Source: Annona cherimola | Taxonomy: Eukaryota; Streptophyta; Magnoliopsida; Magnoliales; Annonaceae | Reading direction: 5' to 3' | Length of the DNA stretch: 64,000 bases | Assembly (NCBI GenBank): GCA_030490835.1 | Contig: CM059973.1 | Location: 50,596,008 to 50,660,007, forward strand | The notes under the pieces: generated by a model | Databases searched by the model: none | The model's input: the letters and a program-made list of their open reading frames with translations, nothing else | What the model was told of the DNA's origin: nothing | Position numbers and translations under genes: made by a program | Shown here: piece after piece, positions 11,231 through 23,625 of the stretch | Layout: each line of letters begins with the position of its first letter | Position numbering within the stretch: the first letter of the stretch is position 1

Positions 11231-11243
11231 ATCCTCCCCTCTT
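11231..11243 (-). promoter_or_regulatory. Polypurine tract of the chromovirus
   Basis: On the minus strand AAGAGGGGAGGAT directly precedes the TGTGATACC start of the 3' LTR. This is the expected priming site for plus-strand DNA synthesis during reverse transcription. Confidence 0.8.
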
Positions 11244-11268
11244 ATAAAAGGTTTCATCCTGAAACTGT

Positions 11269-12074
11269 TTACTTTTCAAATAATTGGGGGTATTTTTTTT
11301 CAAACTCTTCTCGCAGTTCCCAGGAAGCTTCGCTTTTGGAATATTGATTCCATTGAACCTTAACATACTCAATTTTTCGGTTCCAAAGCTTTTTTACTTT
11401 TTGATCCAAGATCTTGATTGGTCTTTCCTCATAGTTCAAGTGATCTTGAATTGGTAAATTTTCCGCTATTAGTATATGGGTGGGGTCTGAGATATATTTC
11501 CTAAGTATGAAAATATGAAATACATTGTGTAATAAGGCTAAGGTCGGGGGTAATGCTATCATGTATGCCAACTTCCCAATCTTTTCCAGTACTTCAAATG
11601 ACCCAATATATCTGGGATTTAGCTTACTCATTTTCCTAAATCTTATAACTCTTTTGAATGGCGTGACCTTTATAAACATATGCTCGCTAACTTCGATATT
11701 TAAATATCTTCTCTTGCAATCGGTGTAACTCTTTTGCATATTCTGGACTGTGAGTATACACCGGCGAATCACTTGCACTTTGTCTGTCATTCGTCTAGAT
11801 AAGTCTGGGGCTAATTTTCTCTCTCCAACTTCATCACAATTCAATAGAGTTCAACTTCGTCGCCCATATAACGCTTCAAAAGGGATCATCTAAACACTGG
11901 CTTGATAGTTATTGTTGTAGGCAAACTCAGCTATCAATACATATTCATCTCATGATCTTCCTAATTCCAATGTGCACATGTGAAGCATATTCTCGATAAT
12001 TTGATTAACTTACTCCATTTACCCATCCATTTGAGGATGAAATGTCATGCTATATTTGAGATGTGTGCCTAGGG
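11269..12074 (-). pseudogene. Chromovirus integrase C-terminal part with chromodomain
   Basis: Reading on the minus strand from the solo-LTR insertion: the end of the integrase core (FHPQ followed by the catalytic-E region IIENMLHMC), then AEFAYNNNYQ and the PFEALYGRR motif, with in-frame stops in this upstream part. An open 191-codon stretch from about 11844 carries the GPY/F-like region (PRYIGSFEVLEKIGKLAY) and a C-terminal chromodomain: ERPIKILDQK, then VKVQWNQYSKSEASWEL and the end YPQLFEK. In chromoviruses this domain directs integration to particular chromatin. The first two catalytic aspartates lie beyond the insertion, at 17757-18461. Confidence 0.88.
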
Positions 12075-15000
12075 TGTGGCGCCCCCGACCCGAGGCCTCC
12101 AAAAGCCTTACTCCAAGACCGTTTCGATTGGTAAATGTGATCAGAATTATTGCTCTGATCACGCGGTGGGTTCTTAATTTGATCTAGTCTAATTTTTTTT
12201 TCTTTCCTTTCATCATATAAGCATACACTTGTCATCATTCATAGTGGACTCATCCATATCATTATAAAATTCATCGTACAAATATCTTTACTTTCGTATT
12301 GTAGGCAGCATATGTATTCATAAATAAAAATTCACGTAGAATTTTATACATAATCACTTATCTATTTACATCATACATAATCAAACCTAGTTCATTATAA
12401 GCAATACATTCATCCATTCATTCTTCAACATATCAATACCTTTTAGCTTTGCTCCTTTCCTCGAGCCGTAAACTTGTCTAAGATTGGGAAAACAAAACGT
12501 GAGTGACAAACTCAGTAAGCAAGCATCAATTTTTTATTTAAATGCATCCCTTGCCCATTCGGTAGGAGACACTTATCAAGTGATCAACTACCAATAGGAA
12601 GAAACCTTTTATAGAAATATTCTTTATAATACACTCATAAAACTTTGTACATGTCCCCATTTCGAGGATTTTCAATGGTGATGTCTATGCATCTAAACCA
12701 TTTTTCATGGGGACAATTGTTTGTCTCAAAATATTTTTCATCTATCATGAGGACATGTCTATGTCCAAAAATATTTTTCATATGGCATGAGGACAATTAT
12801 ATGTCCTAAAATATTTTTCTTATAACCTTTTCCCCATGAGGTCATTTACATGTCCCAAAACATCATCTATTTAAATTTCTTTATAACCCAATTTGGGGTT
12901 ATTCAAAATCAATGCATGTGCATAGGAATCTTTTATCTACGCGGACATTCTCATGTCCAAAAATATTTTTCCATATAAACCTCTTTTAACCCGCATATAA
13001 GATACCAAACCCTTTTTAAACCAATATGGCGGACATATTCATGTCCTAAAATATTTTTTGGTATCTTCTGAAAACTAAACATAAATTCATTTGAAACCAA
13101 CACAAATCCATTTAAAATCAAACAACTTCGGTTCCCAATTTGGGCCTTTTAAAACATAATGAACATATGTATGTTCCAAAAATATATGGATTTGTGTCTC
13201 TGACTATCAGGTTGGTGACACTTAACAAGTGATCATCCTTCCCTAGAAAAGAAACCTTTTATGAGACAGCACGCGAGCAAGGCGTCTACTCACGAGCTTA
13301 CTCCCATTTTAAAGAGGGCACCGCCGGCCTCCAGCCTTCCCTAAGCGACTCGGCTATAGGTAGAAGTGAGCTCTGGTTTTCAACCATTTTGGTCCGTAAC
13401 CGCCTCAACCATGAGCCTAGTACATCGTTTTGCGCACACTCGTATGCTAGCAATGATTTTCACAAAACTTAGCACAGTCATTTGACTGTGCCCTTTTTCA
13501 AACCTCAGCTTGATATGTATAAAGCCAACTTAGTTTGTAGACTATGCCCTTCTCGAATTGAGAACTGGGCAGGATTGTTTTGAAAATAATTTAAACCACT
13601 CAGTCCGCAGACTGTGCCCTTCTCGAATTGAGAACTGGGCGTGGTTGTTTTGAAAATAAAATATTTTTGTAAACTATTTTCAAATCCTAATGTTAGGATG
13701 ACCACCCTTAAAGAGTTTAGCAATATTTTAATAAATCCATTTTACCAAACATTTGAAATATTTAAGAAGACAATATTTTGCAAAGCTTTAATGATTTGCT
13801 AAACAATTTTTGAAATTCTCATTTTAAGAAGCTTTTGAACTAATTCAAAACTCGCGGAGACAAAACTTTTCTTAATAATATTTTTATGAGCAAAACATAA
13901 GTAAACTCTCTTCCATCCACTGTAATGGCATTATCTGTTTTGTCCACGTCACTTCCTTGTTATTCTTATATATAGAGGAGTTTGTATAATCTTTTTATCA
14001 TTATTTAAACATAAAATCCACCAAATCATTTTGTAGGACTGGTCACCCTTAAATATTTTTGCAACATCAGAGTAAAGCATCTTCAAAGTGTTACAACTGT
14101 AAGAGTTGTAAAGCACCTTAATAGACTATTTCAAAACACCTACATAAATCTCAAAACATGTATATAAATTCAATTTATGACATTTAATGGAAACCATATC
14201 AAAACATCTATTTATTTCTAAAAACCATTTTGTAAAGAATTACATTTTTCAATAAAACTCCTTGTAAATAGAATTTCCATGGTTTGTTTTTGAATATCAT
14301 TTTATGAAAGAGTTAAACTCTTTCAAGATAAAACTCTTTGTAACCCACACTTGTATGAACTTGCTTATATTAAAACCATCTTAAAACCCACATCATATTT
14401 TCAAGAACTGAGCTTGCTTACTTTATAAGCAATTCTCTACATCATTAATATAAACATGACCAAGTAATTTTAATACTTGAATATAAACATTATGCTTGAA
14501 AATTCACTTACTTATTTTGTAAGCAACTATGAGACCAACTTAGTAAAGCAAGTTCATAAGTTTCATAAAATTCCTTTGAAACAATATTTCGAAGAAATCA
14601 TTTCAACACATAGGAGGAAATCAATATTTTGGAAAGTTCGCTTGCTTACCTATCTCACGTTAGCTTTCTGAATCCACCTTTTCTTTACCCTTGCCTACAT
14701 GATAATAATATAACATTTCTTATATTCCTTTTGCTTGCATCCAACTTAATTTTTCAATGCATTTTCATTAACATATATCATTCATTTAACTTCTCAAGTC
14801 ATTAGACACATAGATAGCACATTTTTGCACATTTTATTGGTTAACACATAACATATACAATCCCATAAGTAGGGTAACCATTCAATTATATAATAATCAT
14901 CTAATAATTATCATTTAAAGGTTCATTAACCTTCATTTACCATTTTTCACTTATTTTCTAAAATTTACACATCGATGCTCCTTTTAAGCACACGTCATCG

Positions 15001-17756
15001 CCTTAAACTTCATAAATTAATTCCAAAATTTGAAATTGATTATTATGCACTATAAACAGATATATAATCATGAATTATATCATTTTTTCATATATTTTTG
15101 CACAAAATCAAATTACATAAGTCATTTATCACCTATGCATCTCTATCCTTTCATATATGCCCATTTGGCAACACATATAAGAGGCATTTCATAAAATTTT
15201 CCAAGTCAGAAAATTTGTCCATTTTTCAACTTTATTATTACCCTTATTTATAAATTTATTTATGGTATTTTTATGGGATTTAAATCCACTAATAATAGGT
15301 TTCCAAAACAGCAACTTTGGAACCTATTTTTCACCCATTTAACGTGTCATTTGACACATAACCCTAACCAGTTTTATAAATCAGAATTTTCAGCAATTAA
15401 TCAAACTTTTCCTAACCCAAATTTAGGGTATTAATATATATATATCAATTTGAATCATTTATACATAGGTTTCATATTTATTTTTGATTTTTTTCTCAAA
15501 CTATCCACATATGCTGAAATCAGGCGTACTGAAATCTCTAAATCTTGATTTATAATCACATAAAGGTATTTAATTATAAAAATTTCATAATAAATCAATA
15601 AATACATGAATTAACTTTCATAAAAATTTCATCACAAAATATTAACATTATATATTTATTTTGGCATTTTCACTGTGCTGGACAGTGTTGTGAGTTTAGG
15701 GTCAGCCCTAATCATGTGAATTATGGGGCATATTTATACCTATCAAAACCTAATTTTTATTTTTTTATGTCATAATAAATATGTCTTATATATCCTGTAA
15801 AATTTTCAGACCAAAATTCCTTTTATAACAATTACTAAAAATTATTTTCTATAGCTGATCCTGTCACCCATTTTACCCTATTCAGGTTAATCTTCTTGGA
15901 TTTTTAATTTGAAACTTGTATATCCTTTTAAGCTGAAAATTGAGTATTTTCTTAACCACTCCATGATGATTATTTTAAAAAAGTTTCATGCTAAAATTCA
16001 TCCATTTACTATCTCATTCATATTTTAGTTTACAACATCATATAATTTCCAGATTTAAGGTATAAAATCAAAATAATCATATACTTACTTGATTAAATGG
16101 GTAATCCCTCCTTTTTCCCTTTATTTTTTCTTCTTTTTATTCCTTCTTGGCTGGGATAGATTCTGGACATGGCTTCTGTTCTTGGGGTGCAAGTTTCAAC
16201 ACTTTGAAAATTTCCAAACTCCTTCTCTCACACTTGGACGTGCCCCCTTAATAGAGCTGGATTTTCCAGCTTGTGGGCCCCAATTGTGCTATATTTTCCA
16301 CAGATATTTAATGTATACTTATCCCCCCTAATGTGATGGTTAATTTGTGGCCATATAAAATATTTTTACCATTTTTTATTAAACTAAAAATCTGCTTAAG
16401 ATAGAATCATTCCAAGCTGTCCACTTGTCACGTCCATAGCTGCTGTCCATTTTGGTATTTTTTCATTTTTTTCAATGAATTTTGCAGCTTTTTAATGCAC
16501 ATTTATATACCCTAGTACCTAGGCTAATTATTAATGCATTTATCATTTTTTAAAAATTAAAAAAAATCACATTTCTGGTTGCTTGAACGGTCCACATTTC
16601 AGCTCTCTTTTGCTGTCCATTTTCAACGCCCCTATTTCAGCAGTAATTTCGAATTTTTTCCACTATGGTTCAGCTTTAATTTAATGCTCATTTAATAACA
16701 TAATAATGTAGGTCAATTGGGAATCAATTGAGCATAATTAAAAAATTATAAAAATTCCAAAAGCTTCCACAACTGTCCCCATCTCCTTCACGTACCCTTG
16801 CTGTCCATTTCATCATCTCACCTCTACGGTCTAGATCTGATGCCTTTAGCCACGAATTTCCACTCCAATTTAATGCACATTTAATCCCCTTAATCCATAG
16901 TTGACTTTGGGCATATATTTTATTAAAAATATTTCACAAAAATCCACTTTAGTGAATTATTTGGACGTCCATACATGCCACATGTGCTATGCTACTTTAA
17001 GCTCCTTAATTCAGCATTTAAAAATGAGATAATTGCAGGGATTTTTTCATTTTTAATAATTCATAAAATACCCTACAATTTACCTCCTTTTGACACCTCA
17101 ATTTTGTCTTTATTCATTTGATTATTTTACTCATTTTTAACATAAATGTTAATCACTTTTTGAGATGAAAAGTCAAAACCATTGATCGCAATTTCGTGAA
17201 AGCCTAATCCCATCGTCATTTTCATGATCAAATCCTTTCATAACCTTGATCTCATATTTTTAACCGTCCATTTCAAATTTCATCTCAATCCGACTTTTCT
17301 AGCTCAAGTTATGATCGTTTTAAATTTTGGATGGTGATGATCAATTATCATCAAAATTTTCATAATCTACCTTTTACATGTGATTAAGCACGAAATTGTG
17401 TGCTTCCATCTCAATTTTCATATTAATCCGCCTTATGGGCGTCAAGTTATGAATTTTCTAGGGTTTTCTTTACTAACTTGAGAATTATCCTTTTAAATTC
17501 TCATAATCTATATCAAATAATCTAAAATGATTATTCATTATGTATTGGTGTATTTTAATCACCAACAAATTATTCTAATCCCTTTGTGCCATATCAGCTT
17601 ATAATGATCACTCACATCATCATTGCTAATGTTTAGCCCTAATTACCATAGTTTAGCAAAATCACAAAAATTATTTAAAATTCAATAAATTTACTTATAA
17701 ATCACATGTAAATGTTCAATGCATATATTGAATCCTACTTAGGTTGGGGTTTCACA
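12075..17756 (-). mobile_element. Tekay-type solo LTR (5.7 kb) splitting the integrase gene
   Basis: Starts TGTGGCGCCCCCGACC and ends GGGGTTTCACA, with TAGGG (12070-12074) and TAGGA (17757-17761) as flanking 5-bp copies differing by one base. Removing the element and one copy restores the integrase reading frame across the junction. No coding domain lies inside; the small ORFs are unsupported. It shares GGCACCGCCGGCCTCC (about 13318), ACTCAGTAAGCAAGC (about 12510) and AAAACAGCAAC (about 15305) with the other Tekay-type LTRs but is longer and diverged. It includes the 60-bp repeat at about 12650-13060. The remainder is AT-rich sequence in which I see nothing else. Confidence 0.88.
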
Positions 17757-18461
17757 TAGGATTTCGTGCAAACATTTCCAAAATCGAGATGTAAACATCG
17801 TATCTCGGTCGGATACTATGGACTTAGACACTCCATGAAGTCGTACTATAGTACACCTTAGCTAATCTTTCCATAGAAAAGTCTCTCTTTATAGGTAAGA
17901 AATGTGCAACTTTCGACAGTCGATCCACTATTACCCATATAGAATCATTTCCAACCTGTGTCATTGGCAATCCTTCAATAAAATTCTTCGTAATATCGTC
18001 TCATTTCCACTTAGGAACTTCCAACGATTGTAACTTTCTAGGTATTCGCTAGTGATCTGCTTTCACCTTTTGACATGTTAAGCCCTTAGATACATATTCA
18101 ACAATCTCTTTTTTATATTATTAAACCAATATCCCTTCTTGAGATCTTGATACATCTTAATGCTTCCTGGATGTATAGAAAATGGTGAAAAATGCGCTTC
18201 TTTAAGTATTTGTTCCTTCAATTCAACTGAATTGGGTATGCAAAGGTGACCCTTGTACCGATACATATCCTGTTCATCCATAGCAAATTCATTTATGCCT
18301 TTTTGCCTCATTTTCTCCACATGCTTTTGCAAGTCTGAATCATTATGTTGTGCAGTCTTAGTTTGTTCAAATAAGGATGATTGTATCTGCATTTGTGATA
18401 ATCTTGCTTGAATTCCAGTTGGACATACAATCAACTCCAATTGTCTAATTTTTCGAAACAA
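17757..18461 (-). pseudogene. Chromovirus integrase N-terminal zinc region and core
   Basis: From 18461 down: a divergent HHCC zinc-binding region (EAHFSPFSIHPGSIKMYQDL), then after a frame change GLTCQKVKADH. The core follows, with WVIVDRLSKVAHFLP (first catalytic D) and [15 protein letters not shown] (second catalytic D). The reading frame meets the solo LTR at 17756 and resumes at 12074 with the region of the catalytic E. In-frame stops and at least one frameshift show it is a pseudogene. Confidence 0.88.
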
Positions 18462-18602
18462 TCTTTACTCCTTCGTGATAAGGTGTGCTATGCTGGCATT
18501 TTTGCTCAATGTATCGACTACCACGTTTGCCTTATATGGATGGTATAATATGTTAAGATCTTAATCCTTTAATAACTTAAGTCATCCTCTTTGCCTCATA
18601 TT

Positions 18603-18890
18603 TTACTTCTTTTGGGTGAAAATATACTTGAGGCTCTTATGATCTGCGTAGATTTCGCACTTAGCATCATACAAGTAATGTCTCCAAATTTTCAAAGCAA
18701 ACACTACTACCGCTAGTTCTAAATCATGAGTGAGGTAGCTTACCTCATTGGGCTTCAGTTGCCAAGATTCATAAGTTATTACTTTTCCTTTTTGCATCAG
18801 TACACATCCCAATCCTTTCCTAGAGGTATCACTATACACCGCAAACCCTTCATTTCCTTCATGTAGGATTAAAATAGGTGTCTCTATCAA
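18603..18890 (-). pseudogene. Chromovirus RNase H domain
   Basis: Open for 95 codons. [18 protein letters not shown] matches the Ty3/gypsy RNase H start (usually DAS near the catalytic D; here DTS), and the end [12 protein letters not shown] matches the usual [10 protein letters not shown]. It follows RT directly, as in all Ty3/gypsy pol genes. The section to integrase (18462-18602) is out of frame. Confidence 0.88.
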
Positions 18891-19103
18891 TCATTACTTC
18901 AACTTCAGAAAACTGCTTTCGCATTCATCAGACCATATATACTTAACTCCTTTCTGAGTCAATCGTGTCAATGGTGCCGATAACTGTGAAAATACCTCAA
19001 CGAATCTCCTATAGTAGCCTGTCAATCCTAGGAAACTTTGGATCTCCGTAATAGTTGTTGGCCTTTGCCACTTAAGTAGTACTTTAATCTTTTGATGGTC
19101 AAC

Positions 19104-19950
19104 TTAAATTCGCTTTTCTGATATTATACGCCCTAGAAACGCTACTTGTTTCAACCAAAACTCACATTTTTTTAACTTGGCATATAATTTCTCCTTCCTT
19201 AGCCTTTCCAATACCCTTCGAAGATGAATTTCGTGTTCCTCCTCCGATCTTGAGTAAATCAAGATGTCATCGATGAATATTACAATAAACTGATCCAAGT
19301 AATCCTAAAATACTCTATTCATCATATCCATAAATATAGCAGGGGCATTTGTAAGTCCAAATGGCATCACCAAAAATTCGTAATGTCCATACCTAGTTTG
19401 AAATATCGTCTTGTGAACATCGGTAGGACTTATCCTCAATTGATGGTACCCTGACTGTAAATCTATCTTAAAGAAGGTTATTGCTTCTTTTAATTGATCG
19501 AATAGATCATCAATCTGAGGTAAAGGGTATCTTTTCTTTACTGTGACTCTATTCAGCTCCCTGTAATCTATACACAATCTTAGACTTTCATCTTTCTTCC
19601 TTACAAATAATACTAGAGCTCCCCAAGGCAATACTTGATAAAACCTTTATCTAGGAGCTCTTGAATTTGAATTCTCAATTTCTTCATTTCAGCTAGAGTC
19701 ATTGGATAGGGAATCTTGGATATCAGGGCTGTGTCCGATATAATATCAATCATCATGTCCATCACCCTTTCTGGGGGTAGCTTGGTCAATTCCTTTGAAG
19801 AACATCTGAAAATTCCTTACCCACTGGAATTGGATCTATTTCCACTCCCTTTCATTCCTTTACACTGACTGATACCAAATAAACTTGGCATTGTTGGCGA
19901 ATCATTTTAGCCACCTTCATGGATGATATTAGTATAGTGGAGTTCTCAGG
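19104..19950 (-). pseudogene. Chromovirus reverse transcriptase
   Basis: Two open pieces. The upstream one (19305-19631) has [20 protein letters not shown], then [15 protein letters not shown] with a catalytic D, and [16 protein letters not shown]. The downstream one (19104-19298) has [11 protein letters not shown], the YxDD-type active site written FIDD, and KLKKCEFW. A stop lies between them near 19300, and the first part of RT (19632-19950) is out of frame. All the usual Ty3/gypsy RT motifs are present in order. Confidence 0.9.
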
Positions 19951-20282
19951 CTATCTTAGTCTGCCAATAACTGTTTCCTTATGTGGAGCTGCTTCAAATT
20001 CGGCCTTTTTGTTCTTGCAATCAATGGTGGCTCCCCATTGACTTAGCAAGTCCATTCCCAAAATCACATCGAACTCTGTCATTGGCAACAAGATTAAGTC
20101 GACTTCTAAAATCATAGACCCTATCCTAATCGGACATGCCTTATATACTTCGCTAGAACTAGCTAACCTGTACACAGGGGATTCTACATGTATTATTTTA
20201 TTTATTTTGTCTATGAGCAGTGCATGCGTGGTTACATACTAGTAGGTTATAAATGAATGGGTAGCACAAGAATCAAGCAAAG
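19951..20282 (-). pseudogene. Chromovirus aspartic protease
   Basis: The active-site motif reads LLDSCATHSFI at about 20252-20280, where the family has DSGATHSF, so the glycine after DS is replaced by cysteine. The later hydrophobic motif FDVILGMDLLSQWGA is intact in the 74-codon open stretch 19951-20175. A stop follows the active-site region. Located between gag and RT as expected. Confidence 0.85.
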
Positions 20283-20460
20283 ATACCGCTGAATTTTCTA
20301 AAATATAAATAATACCTGTAACCACCTTTTTTTCTTGCTCCTATGACTCCGTACGAGTCAATACATGCACATGCACTGGGTTTGTAGAAGTACTCTTTCG
20401 GTTAGCTATAGCAATTATCCTTGGTTGGGTTGGTCTTCCTCGCCCTTGTGATGTTTATGC

Positions 20461-21714
20461 TTTATTTGGACAATTCGGGGCAGTATGCCCCACTTGGTCA
20501 CAAACAAAACATTTGATAACCTTGACTTCCCCGGTTCCACATTCCTTAGCTATGTGACCCGTCTGCCCACACTTGTAGCATTTATTTAATCCTTTCAAAC
20601 ATTCGCCTAGATGACGTTCCTGACACTTTTTACCCAGTGGAGAACTTTTCTTTTTAGGAGTACCTTTACTCTTTCCTGTTCCTTTCTTTTTATTCTTCTC
20701 CTTCCCAGTCTCTTTTCCTTCACACCCGGGCTAAACAATCTCTGCCATTGCCTCAACCCTTGAGTTCTTAATGCCTCTACCTCTAGTGCTCTTGCCTTTT
20801 GAGACTTGATGTGTAATCCTTAATTAGTAAATGTGCAAGACTCTCCCTTAGATATGACCTCAATCCTTGTTGAAATCTTCGTGCCTTATTTTCTGGCACA
20901 TTAGTGATCCATGACACATATCTTACTAAGGCATTGAACTTAGTGACATACTCCATGACTGACATCCTTCCTTAATACAGCCGTTCAAACTCGATTACCT
21001 TCTGACTTTGAAGTCCCACTGGAAGGTATTCCTTATTGAACTCTTCAACAAAGGTTTGCCAAGTCACTTCCTCTGGGTGTGGCATAGTGATCAACATAGT
21101 TTTCCACCACTCATGAGCATCCTTAGCTAACAAATGAGTGACACATAAAACCTTATGTCTATCGTTGCACGGAGATATCCTAAATAACTTTTTAATTTCC
21201 GTCATCCATTGCTCAACTTGCATGGGGTCGGCTTCGCCTAGAAACTTGGGATGACGTTGAGCCAAAAAGGCATTAATGGCTCTCCTGTCTGCTTTCAATC
21301 ATTCATTTTCATCTCCCACTGGTGCCTGTGTGGGGTAGGGTTAGCCGTTTGTGTGGGTCTTTCTCTTTCATCGCCACTCAACTGCACTTGTTGGGTCCTT
21401 TTCCATAAGCCTTGAGTTATATCCGCAGTCTGGGCTGCCCATTCTCGAGTAGCCTGCTGCATGGCCTCCTTTACAACCGCAGCTACCCTTTCCTCAATCA
21501 TCCTTGCCTGTCTCACTTCATTTTCACTTCCAACATTCGATTTTGGGCTTATGTTTTCCCGTTATTGACGAGTTCTTGGGTTTTGCCCCCTTGGTCCTAG
21601 TCCCGGATGTTTAGATCTATTATTTATTTCTCCAGCTTCATGCTGACTTGGGATTTCATCATGAGCTATCACTTTTCCTTTATTCTGACTAATTCTTACC
21701 CTTGTGTTAACCAT
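20461..21714 (-). pseudogene. Chromovirus gag with two CCHC zinc knuckles
   Basis: Begins at ATG 21714 (MVNTRVRISQNKGK), the first ATG after a long spacer. The Retrotrans_gag region lies in open pieces at 20972-21298 (AHEWWKTM, then FVEEFNKEYLP) and 20783-20965 (YVTKFNALVRYV). Two adjacent zinc knuckles follow on the minus strand at about 20460-20590: CYKCGQTGHIAKEC and CFVCDQVGHTAPNC, both CX2CX4HX4C. They would package element RNA. Several in-frame stops and frame changes break it. Confidence 0.88.
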
Positions 21715-21854
21715 GGTGCTTTTGCTATATTCAAAAACACATCAACATAACTTTCATTTATGATTAAAGTTAAATCATATCACACATATAACATCAATAT
21801 TCCATTAATTCATTATAACCATATCATTTCTCATAATATCATATCAAACATACT

Positions 21855-22246
21855 AGACTCTGATCTTGTGCACCCAGGCTGCTCTCAATGCTCCCGGGCG
21901 CATACACCCTTTTTTATTTCTTTTTAAATTTTTTTTTATAAAACTATAAATCTAAGTGTATTTAACATCTATATTAATTTTTATCATTTTTAGAATATTT
22001 TAGATATTTATTTTTAATTTTTAAAAATCAGTGGCATTTTAGTACTTTTAAATTACCTAAAATGCCACTAATTTTCAAAAATAAAAAATAAATATCTAAA
22101 ATACACCAAATATTATAAAAATTTATACACATATTAAATACATCTAGATTAACAATATTGTAAAAAAAATTTAAAAAAAATAAAAAAGGGTGTATGCGCC
22201 CGGGAGCATTGAGAGCAATGCTCCCGGGCGCACAGGATTAGAGTCC
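21855..22246. mobile_element. Mutator-like MITE with 9-bp TSD
   Basis: A 392-bp element, nearly a complete inverted repeat. Left end AGACTCTGATCTTGTGC; right end in reverse complement GGACTCTAATCCTGTGC; then on both arms GCTCTCAATGCTCCCGGGCG and CATACACCC. Flanking copies AAACATACT (21846-21854) and AAACATACC (22247-22255) differ at one of nine bases. A 9-bp duplication with long TIRs suggests a Mutator-like origin. No transposase. It lies in the untranslated stretch between gag and the extra ORF. Confidence 0.8.
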
Positions 22247-22553
22247 AAACATACCATACTCAATCATTTATCAATATAAACACTCGTAACCATTTCTAAT
22301 CATTCATACCCATTCTTTTCATACATTCATGATTTTTAGACATAGTAATTTCATATATACAACGTAAACATTCATACATTCACATAATTCATATTCTTAA
22401 ATATTCCATCTTAAAAACTAAAGTTTTCATCACATTGCCATATAATACATTCATTTACATAGAAAATTCATTTTGAAACCACAATTCATACATATGCATA
22501 TCATGAAACAAAGAAAATCTTCATCATATTCATCTACCCCTTTGCCTTAGATA

Positions 22554-23294
22554 TCACCTACGACTAGGTGGCACTTGTGTAGGCTCATCGGTGATGGTGC
22601 TAGTGTCCGACCAGTTGAGAAGGTCCTCATTATCACTATCATTATCACTTTCCTCCTTGGGTTCGAAGAACTCCTCAAAGGGGTTATCATCATCATTTTC
22701 ATCCTCCATATCCATAGACCCACTATCGCTTTCTACGACCCTCAATATGTGTTCATCGGGGCCAGGTGAGGGGGGCCCTTCCATTACACGCTCACCTAGA
22801 GCGCGATATTGCTCATGTGTTCTCACAACTTCCTTTTCCCTTTGATTGATACGCTCTCAACTTACTCCATGTCAGAATTGCACATAGCCATTGGCCAACC
22901 GATATCATGGGCTATGATCTGGGGGTATAGGTGCAGGTATTTAATCCCAAAAAGTCTGTAGCTCCCTAGCGGTAGGTACAATTGGAATTGGCTGTGGGTC
23001 AGGCCGAGAAGTTAGGATAACTTCAGCTCTAGGAGCCCTGCTGGTGGACTCTCTTAGATTATATCCAGTCTGCATGGGGTAGTGATAGGGTTCAGTATCA
23101 TTTTCCTTCTTGGATTGCAGTGGAGGGTATATGGGCTGATAACCTGAAGGGATGGGTGGGGTAAACATCACACCTTACTAGGATTCCCACCATCTATGGA
23201 CATTTTCTTTTATCCTACGTTGTTTCTCCTCCTCCTCCTCCATCTCCCTCCTCAACTCCTCCGGACTCATTATGACTTTTCCTTTATCTGTCAT
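22554..23294 (-). pseudogene. Extra ORF upstream of gag in chromovirus, decayed
   Basis: First ATG downstream of the primer-binding site (23294). The whole 741 bp stays in one reading frame, with six in-frame stops (TAG and TAA near 23178, TAA at 22941, then three TGA between about 22910 and 22850) and no frameshift needed. The start reads MTDKGKVIMSPEELRREMEE, followed by a Glu-rich charged helix; the middle has proline-rich PPIPSGYQPIYPP; the last third is strongly acidic (MDMEDENDDDNPFEEFFEPK). I do not recognise a domain. It is separate from gag, which starts 840 bp further on (about 450 bp without the MITE). It could instead be a duplicated gag leader or a captured host sequence. Confidence 0.6.
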
Positions 23295-23445
23295 CTACAT
23301 TTTAAAACATAGCAAGTCAGCTATATTTTGTAATCATCATAATACAAGTCATCTTCATATAACAAAAAAATCAACATATAGTCAAACATATTTCATCATG
23401 CTCATTGTATCTTCATAATTAGTAAGTTCATATTTACCAATCCAT

Positions 23446-23457
23446 GCTCTGATACCA
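23446..23457 (-). promoter_or_regulatory. Primer-binding site for tRNA-iMet
   Basis: TGGTATCAGAGC on the minus strand, followed by ATGGATTGG, starting five bases after the LTR end GGTGCCACA. It is complementary to the 3' end of initiator Met tRNA, the usual primer of chromoviruses. Confidence 0.92.
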
Positions 23458-23625
23458 AGCTCTGTGGCACCCCAACCTGAGCGTCACAATATGAGCCTTA
23501 CTCTGAGATCATTTTTTTATTAGTAAACGTGAACAGGATTGTTGCTTTGTCACACGGCGAGTTCTTAACACATATATGTATTAATAATTCATATCATGAG
23601 AATTTATCACATGACATTTAGTTAT

